Positions 14,612 through 18,552 of a stretch of 18,552 nt of DNA are shown here, piece by piece (position 1 is the stretch's first letter; each line of letters starts with the position of its first letter). The position numbers were made by a program, and so were the translations under genes. This DNA comes from Rikenellaceae bacterium (GTDB lineage Bacteria; Bacteroidota; Bacteroidia; Bacteroidales; UBA932): assembly GCA_900769145.1 (NCBI GenBank), contig CAAGFN010000197.1, forward strand, positions 1 through 18,552. The letters run 5' to 3'. The notes under the pieces were generated by a model. The model was not told the DNA's origin, made no database searches, and was given only the letters and a program-made list of their open reading frames with translations.

Positions 14612-15376
14612 CTAAGCGATGATAATCTGCACTCCCGCCTCCTCAATCTTCTCCTTCAGGGATTTCGGAATACCGGCATCGGTGATGATTATGTCGAAAT
14701 CCTCCAATGCGCCGATTTTGCCGAAGCCCCTGCGGCCGAACTTGGAGGAGTCGGCCAGGATCACTGTCTGAGAAGCTGCGGCCATCATTGCATTGGTAAG
14801 ACGGGCCTCCTCGATGGTGGCGCACGTGATACCTGTCGAAATATCTATACCGTCACAGCCGATGAAAACCTTGGAACAGCTCACGTTCTTCAGGCCTGCC
14901 TCTGCATAAATACCGCGCACGGAGAGGGAATTCTTGTACATCTCACCTCCCAGGAGCAGGACCTTGGCGTCATCCTTCTCATTCATCAGCACTGCAATGC
15001 CAATGGAAGGAGTTACGACATTGATACTGTTGATTGGCTGAAGCTGCTCGGCAAAGGCTGTCACCGTCGAACCGGAAGCCAGGATAATGGCATCATCCGG
15101 CCTGATAAGTTTCTGTGCGGCTACGGCAATGGCCAATTTCTCGGCAGAATGCTGGACTGACTTCTCTTGGATACTGATATCCATCACGTGAGGTTTCACC
15201 GGCGAGGCGCTACCGTGTGCCCTGATCAAAACATTCTGGCTCTCGAGAATCCTCAAGTCCTTCCTGATGGTCGCTCCGGTCACTCCCAATTGGTCAGCGA
15301 TATCCTGGACACGGATATATCCGTTCTTGGAAAGTTGTTCTTTTATGAAAATGTGTCGCTCTGCAATGCTTATCAT
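14612..15376 (-). CDS. DeoR-family transcriptional regulator (GlpR-like)
   Basis: A 254-residue repressor of the DeoR/GlpR family (E. coli GlpR is 252). The N-terminal winged helix-turn-helix is clear (IRVQDIADQLGVTGATIRKD, about 20-39). The C-terminal DeoRC sugar-phosphate sensor domain has the usual blocks ASGSTVTAFAEQL, LLLGGEMYKNSLSVRG, and ATIEEARLTNAMM followed by VILADSSKFG. The frame is open for 49 more codons upstream, but the ATG at 15376 fits the normal N-terminus MISIAERHxxI. The gene is divergent from the glycerol-1-phosphate dehydrogenase gene with 335 bp between. By family habit it probably represses the divergent genes and is released by a phosphorylated sugar or polyol. It has its own promoter and terminator. 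Confidence 0.93.
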   Translation of the reverse strand: MISIAERHIFIKEQLSKNGYIRVQDIADQLGVTGATIRKDLRILESQNVLIRAHGSASPVKPHVMDISIQEKSVQHSAEKLAIAVAAQKLIRPDDAIILASGSTVTAFAEQLQPINSINVVTPSIGIAVLMNEKDDAKVLLLGGEMYKNSLSVRGIYAEAGLKNVSCSKVFIGCDGIDISTGITCATIEEARLTNAMMAAASQTVILADSSKFGRRGFGKIGALEDFDIIITDAGIPKSLKEKIEEAGVQIIIA

Positions 15377-15398
15377 ATCGAGTAGGTATTGATAATTG

Positions 15399-15428
15399 CA
15401 AATATATTGTTTTTTATCGAATATCAAC
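15399..15428 (-). promoter_or_regulatory. Promoter of the deoR-family gene
   Basis: On the minus strand GTTG (15428-15425), 18 nt, then TATATTTG (15406-15399). The -7 box is an exact TAnnTTTG match; the -33 box has one mismatch and the spacing is 1 nt short. It lies 22 nt upstream of the start codon. Confidence 0.6.
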
Positions 15429-15544
15429 AGGTTAGGCCAAAAATATTCAAATTTGATGTATTTCATTCCCAACTCCCCCGGAAACAATTTCAAGCCAAAC
15501 AAAATGCAATATATCGTGAGCATAATCGAAATAATTTGAAAATT

Positions 15545-15626
15545 CCGGAAGAAAATACCGGAAGAAAATTACAATAAAATGAAAATTTTTACTAACTTTA
15601 CCGCCGTTCAGATTAAGGAATCTGAA
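15545..15626 (+). promoter_or_regulatory. Candidate promoter and operator region of the glycerol-1-phosphate dehydrogenase gene
   Basis: The 335-bp divergent gap holds three elements. CCGGAAGAAAAT is repeated with a 13-bp period at 15545-15556 and 15558-15569. TAACTTTA at 15593-15600 is a 7/8 match to the Bacteroides -7 box, with a poor -33 box. A perfect dyad TTCAGATT-aagg-AATCTGAA lies at 15607-15626, at the expected transcription start. The dyad is the best candidate for a DeoR-type operator, and its position would block initiation. The rest of the gap is AT-rich with nothing else clear. Confidence 0.45.
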
Positions 15627-15711
15627 AAACATATCGGGAATTGCCCTCATGACACTTTCCAGTTTTTGAAATTTTGGAAACAAAACGAAAACCCGTAAGA
15701 TTTATTTTGAC

Positions 15712-17055
15712 ATGAATGACATTGAGGCTGCTCTACAGAGAGCACGAGACACCAAGGCTCTTGAGTTTGGACTGGGAGCGATGGAAAAACTACCTGAAAT
15801 GCTCGATACATTATTTCCGGGAAAGGAGATTGTGATTGTAGCTGATGAAAACACCTATCGCGTCGCAGGAAGTGAGGTCTTCAAGATTCTCAATGCAGCA
15901 GGTGTCACAATGAGGGAGAATTTCATATTCAGGGACCCGGAACTTTATGCGGAATGGTCTTATCTTGAGGAACTTGAGTCCTATATCGGACAAACGGACG
16001 CTGTCCCTGTAGCGGTCGGCTCCGGGGTCATCAATGACCTAACCAAACTGGCATCCCACCATCTCGGCAGACGCTACATCATTGTCGGAACCGCCGCTTC
16101 AATGGATGGTTACACAGCATACGGGGCATCCATAACATACGAGGGGAACAAACAGACCTTCGACTGTCCGGCTCCGCTCGGCGTAGTTTTCGACCCGGCC
16201 ATAGCGGCCAAGGCACCGGCTGGAATGTCCGCTTCAGGATATGCCGACCTGCTGGCCAAGGTACCAGCAGGCGCAGACTGGATGATTTCGGACGCCGTAG
16301 GGAGCGAACCGATTGACGATTTCGTATTCGGGCTGGTCCAGAAGAATCTTCGCAAAGCCCTGTCTGACCCTTCGGCAGTCGCCAATGGGGATGTCGAAGC
16401 TACGGGAATGCTGGCTGACGGCCTGATAATGAGCGGCTTCGCAATGCAGGCTATCTCGTCAAGCCGCCCGGCATCCGGCACAGACCACCAGTTCAGCCAT
16501 TTCTGGGATATGGAAGGATTGTGCTACAAAGGCCGTCACGTATCGCACGGTTTCAAGGTCGGCATAGGGACAATGGTTTCCACAGCATGCCTGGAGTTCC
16601 TGATTTCCAAGGACTTGACTAATCTTGACATAGATAGTTGCGTTGCCTCCTGGCCGACCTGGGAAGAGCAGGAGCAGTATATCAGGAAGATTTTCGAAGG
16701 CAAACCGGGGCATCTGGCCAGGGGTCTGGCGGAAAGCGAGGCCAAGTACTGCGGGCCGGAAGGAGTACGCAGTCAGCTGGAGTCCATCTCCGCCTGCTGG
16801 CCTGAACTCCGTGAAAAAATCAGAAAGCAGATTATTCCTTTCGAAGACGTCAGGAAGATGCTGAAGCTTGCAGGCGCCCCTTCCAGCCCGGAAGAAATCG
16901 GAGTCAGCAAAGCCCGCCTGCGTGACACTTTCAAGTGCATCCCATTCATGCGCAACAGGTTCACCGGCATTGACTTGATTTACAGGGCCGGTCTTCTCGA
17001 CGAGGTCACTGAACATATTTTCGGGCGAGGCGGCAAGTTCGAGGTTGAAGGATAA
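15712..17055 (+). CDS. sn-glycerol-1-phosphate dehydrogenase family protein (AraM/EgsA-like)
   Basis: A 447-residue member of the iron/zinc alcohol-dehydrogenase fold family that includes bacterial AraM and archaeal EgsA, which interconvert sn-glycerol-1-phosphate and dihydroxyacetone phosphate with NAD(P)H. Motifs are GSGVINDLTK (103-112) for the cofactor, TAASMDGYTA (127-136), and likely metal ligands Asp179 (GYADLLAK), His259 (SRPASGTDHQ) and His279 (VSHGFKVGIGT). It is about 50 residues longer than B. subtilis AraM (394), mostly in the C-terminal half. The start ATG at 15712 follows an AT-rich stretch normal for Bacteroidetes. It is divergent from the DeoR gene and followed by an organophosphate transporter. 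The substrate may be another polyol phosphate; the family call is firm, the substrate is not. Confidence 0.88.
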   Translation: MNDIEAALQRARDTKALEFGLGAMEKLPEMLDTLFPGKEIVIVADENTYRVAGSEVFKILNAAGVTMRENFIFRDPELYAEWSYLEELESYIGQTDAVPVAVGSGVINDLTKLASHHLGRRYIIVGTAASMDGYTAYGASITYEGNKQTFDCPAPLGVVFDPAIAAKAPAGMSASGYADLLAKVPAGADWMISDAVGSEPIDDFVFGLVQKNLRKALSDPSAVANGDVEATGMLADGLIMSGFAMQAISSSRPASGTDHQFSHFWDMEGLCYKGRHVSHGFKVGIGTMVSTACLEFLISKDLTNLDIDSCVASWPTWEEQEQYIRKIFEGKPGHLARGLAESEAKYCGPEGVRSQLESISACWPELREKIRKQIIPFEDVRKMLKLAGAPSSPEEIGVSKARLRDTFKCIPFMRNRFTGIDLIYRAGLLDEVTEHIFGRGGKFEVEG

Positions 17056-17068
17056 TCTCCGCCGACGA

Positions 17069-17100
17069 TTTGGAATAATCCACGGAATTCCATAATTTTG
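17069..17100 (+). promoter_or_regulatory. Promoter of the organophosphate transporter gene
   Basis: TTTG (17069-17072), 20 nt, then TAATTTTG (17093-17100): a perfect match to the Bacteroides consensus TTTG-N19-21-TAnnTTTG. It starts 14 bp after the dehydrogenase stop codon. The transporter can therefore be transcribed on its own. The start site would be near 17107. Confidence 0.8.
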
Positions 17101-17111
17101 GACAATGTTGC

Positions 17112-17131
17112 AGGCCGGAGAAATCCGGCCT
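17112..17131 (+). promoter_or_regulatory. Hairpin at the predicted 5' end of the transporter mRNA
   Basis: AGGCCGGA and TCCGGCCT form a perfect 8-bp stem capped by a GAAA tetraloop (GNRA class, very stable). It starts about 5 nt after the predicted transcription start and is followed by TATGTTGG, not a T-run. It is therefore more likely a 5' stabilising or regulatory structure than a terminator for the upstream gene. Confidence 0.65.
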
Positions 17132-17178
17132 TATGTTGGAAAACTGCACAAAACAATAACTGACAAGAACTTACGGTA

Positions 17179-18552
17179 ATGGAATCTCAGACATTGAAGA
17201 AGTACAACTACTGGCAGTGGAGGACTTTGCTTATCCTGATGATCGGCTATGCCCTCTTCTATTTTGTAAGAAAGAATTTCAGCATCGCAATGCCTGCACT
17301 GGAGGCGGAACTGGGAATCACCAAGACCAAACTCGGACTGTTCCTGACCCTGAACGGAGTCATTTACGGAGTCTCCCGCCTGGTCAACGGCTTCCTTTCG
17401 GACAGAATCGCCAACAAGAAGGGCCTGATGGCATTGGGCCTCCTGCTCTCCGCCATTGTCAATATTCTCATTGGCTTCATTCCTGATGTCAATGCATTCT
17501 TCACTGTCCTCGACACTGAGGGCAAAGCCACGATGGGCTTCATCTACCTGATGGGAAGTCTCTGGCTGATAAATGGTTGGCTCCAGGGAATGGGTTATCC
17601 TCCGTGCTCCTCCCTGATGGCGTACTGGATAAGGCCTTCGGAGCTGGCCACGAAGCAGTCCCTGTGGAATGCTTCCCACTCCATCGGAGCAGGACTCCTC
17701 TCCCTCCTGATCGGAGCGATTCTCGGTCATTATTCCAATGCCGCATGGCAGTGGTGCTTCTGGGTGCCTGCAATCCTTGCCATTTTCGGCGCAGCGATGA
17801 TTTTCTTCGGCTTGCGCAATGAGCCTCATACCGTAGGACTTCCATCCGTGGAGGAGATTGACAGGGAGTATTCCGGAGAGGCCAGGAAGGAGGAACCAAT
17901 CGAGGTGGAGAGCCCTGAGCTCACAAAGAGAATCTACAAGAGGAGCATCAATGAAATGGTGCTGAAGAACCCGATTATCTGGATTATCTCCATTGCGGAT
18001 TTCTTCGTATACATTATAAGGTTCACGATTCTGGACTGGGGCTCGACTATTCTGACCCAGGTCAAGGGAATGGATATCACATTGGCTGCCAGCGTGGTAG
18101 GTGCAATGGAAATCATAGGCGGCATTCTCGGAATGCTCCTTGCCGGCTGGGTCACCGACAAGTTCTTCAAGGGCAGGGCTGTCCGCACGAGCGCAATCTG
18201 CACCCTTCTGGCTTCCCTGTGCATGCTGGCATTCTGGCAGGTTTCAGGAAGTGTCGTGATGTCATCCATCCTGATTATTCTTTCCGCATTCTTCATCTAC
18301 GGTCCTCAGGCCCTGCTGGGTATCGCCTGCTCCAACCAGGCTACCAAGCGCGCAGCGGCCACGGCCAACGGAATCTGCGGCCTGTTCTGCTACCTCTCCC
18401 CTATCGTCTCCGGCATTGTATTCGGAGCGATTGCAGACAGCCAATACGGATGGGATCTGGTATTCCTGCTCTCGGTAATCTTCGGCCTGGTTGGTGCTGC
18501 CATCCTCGCCATTCTCTGGAAGAAGCCTGCCACGGGCTATGAGAAGATGGAG
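17179..18552 (+). CDS. OPA-family organophosphate:phosphate antiporter (GlpT/UhpT-like), open at right edge
   Basis: 458 codons are visible from the ATG at 17179 without a stop; E. coli GlpT is 452, so nearly the whole protein is here. It is a 12-helix MFS transporter of the GlpT/UhpT/UhpC family. Key points line up with GlpT: GYALFYFVRKNF with Arg31 (GlpT Arg45), WNASHSIG with His167 (GlpT His165), and VYIIRFTILDW with Arg281 (GlpT Arg269), the two arginines being phosphate-binding. WLQGMGYPPC and FFIYGPQALLGI are also family signatures. It likely imports glycerol phosphate or a sugar phosphate in exchange for phosphate. It lies 123 nt after the glycerol-1-phosphate dehydrogenase gene but has its own promoter and a 5' hairpin. 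The exact substrate is unknown. Confidence 0.92.
   Translation, partial: MESQTLKKYNYWQWRTLLILMIGYALFYFVRKNFSIAMPALEAELGITKTKLGLFLTLNGVIYGVSRLVNGFLSDRIANKKGLMALGLLLSAIVNILIGFIPDVNAFFTVLDTEGKATMGFIYLMGSLWLINGWLQGMGYPPCSSLMAYWIRPSELATKQSLWNASHSIGAGLLSLLIGAILGHYSNAAWQWCFWVPAILAIFGAAMIFFGLRNEPHTVGLPSVEEIDREYSGEARKEEPIEVESPELTKRIYKRSINEMVLKNPIIWIISIADFFVYIIRFTILDWGSTILTQVKGMDITLAASVVGAMEIIGGILGMLLAGWVTDKFFKGRAVRTSAICTLLASLCMLAFWQVSGSVVMSSILIILSAFFIYGPQALLGIACSNQATKRAAATANGICGLFCYLSPIVSGIVFGAIADSQYGWDLVFLLSVIFGLVGAAILAILWKKPATGYEKME

Noticed and set aside
14371..14646. Minus-strand frame spanning the 11-bp repeats
   Set aside because: The peptide is just translation of the repeats and terminator, overlapping the operon promoter and the deoR 3' end.
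15377..15523. 49-codon N-terminal extension of the DeoR-family protein
   Set aside because: It includes the predicted promoter, and DeoR proteins start close to the MISIAERHxxI segment.

Overview
The window looks like a Bacteroidetes chromosome, most likely Bacteroidales; the family cannot be fixed from the sequence alone. The evidence is an UpxY/NusG-type antiterminator heading a capsule operon, promoters of the Bacteroides form (TTTG, about 20 nt, TAnnTTTG), mostly weak or absent Shine-Dalgarno sites, and the gene families present. No rRNA, tRNA, CRISPR array or transposase was seen.

Left end, 1-2113, all minus strand: a P-loop ATPase running off the left edge, a RhaM-family sugar mutarotase, and an AAA ATPase with a DUF4143-type C-terminus. 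Directly upstream of this last gene is an array of five direct repeats with an exact 22-bp period (2134-2243).

Centre, 2248-14309, all minus strand, read from right to left: a surface-polysaccharide operon. The order is UpxY-like antiterminator, Wza-like outer-membrane export lipoprotein, Wzc-like chain-length regulator and tyrosine kinase, PHP-type tyrosine phosphatase, UDP-glucose dehydrogenase, a nucleotidylyltransferase/GHMP-kinase fusion, a membrane-bound UDP-HexNAc 4,6-dehydratase, GDP-mannose 4,6-dehydratase and GDP-fucose synthase. The first six genes are tightly packed, with overlaps or gaps of at most 19 nt. The last three are separated by 131-234 nt spacers. These hold a G10 tract next to a 14-bp hairpin (before the 4,6-dehydratase gene) and two clusters of a dispersed palindromic repeat (either side of gmd). 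Together the enzymes would supply UDP-glucuronate, a UDP-4-keto-6-deoxy-HexNAc, GDP-L-fucose and a kinase/NTase-activated sugar. The antiterminator, exporter, kinase and phosphatase would handle expression and export. No glycosyltransferase, flippase or polymerase gene lies in the window, so the polymer cannot be built from this segment alone.

Leader, 14310-14611: a good promoter, an array of 11-bp tandem repeats, and the terminator of the upstream deoR gene.

Right end, 14612-18552: a DeoR-family repressor (minus) divergent from a glycerol-1-phosphate dehydrogenase family gene (plus), followed by an OPA-family organophosphate transporter (plus) with its own near-consensus promoter and a hairpin at the predicted 5' end of its mRNA. 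This looks like a small sugar- or polyol-phosphate uptake and oxidation module, separate from the capsule operon.
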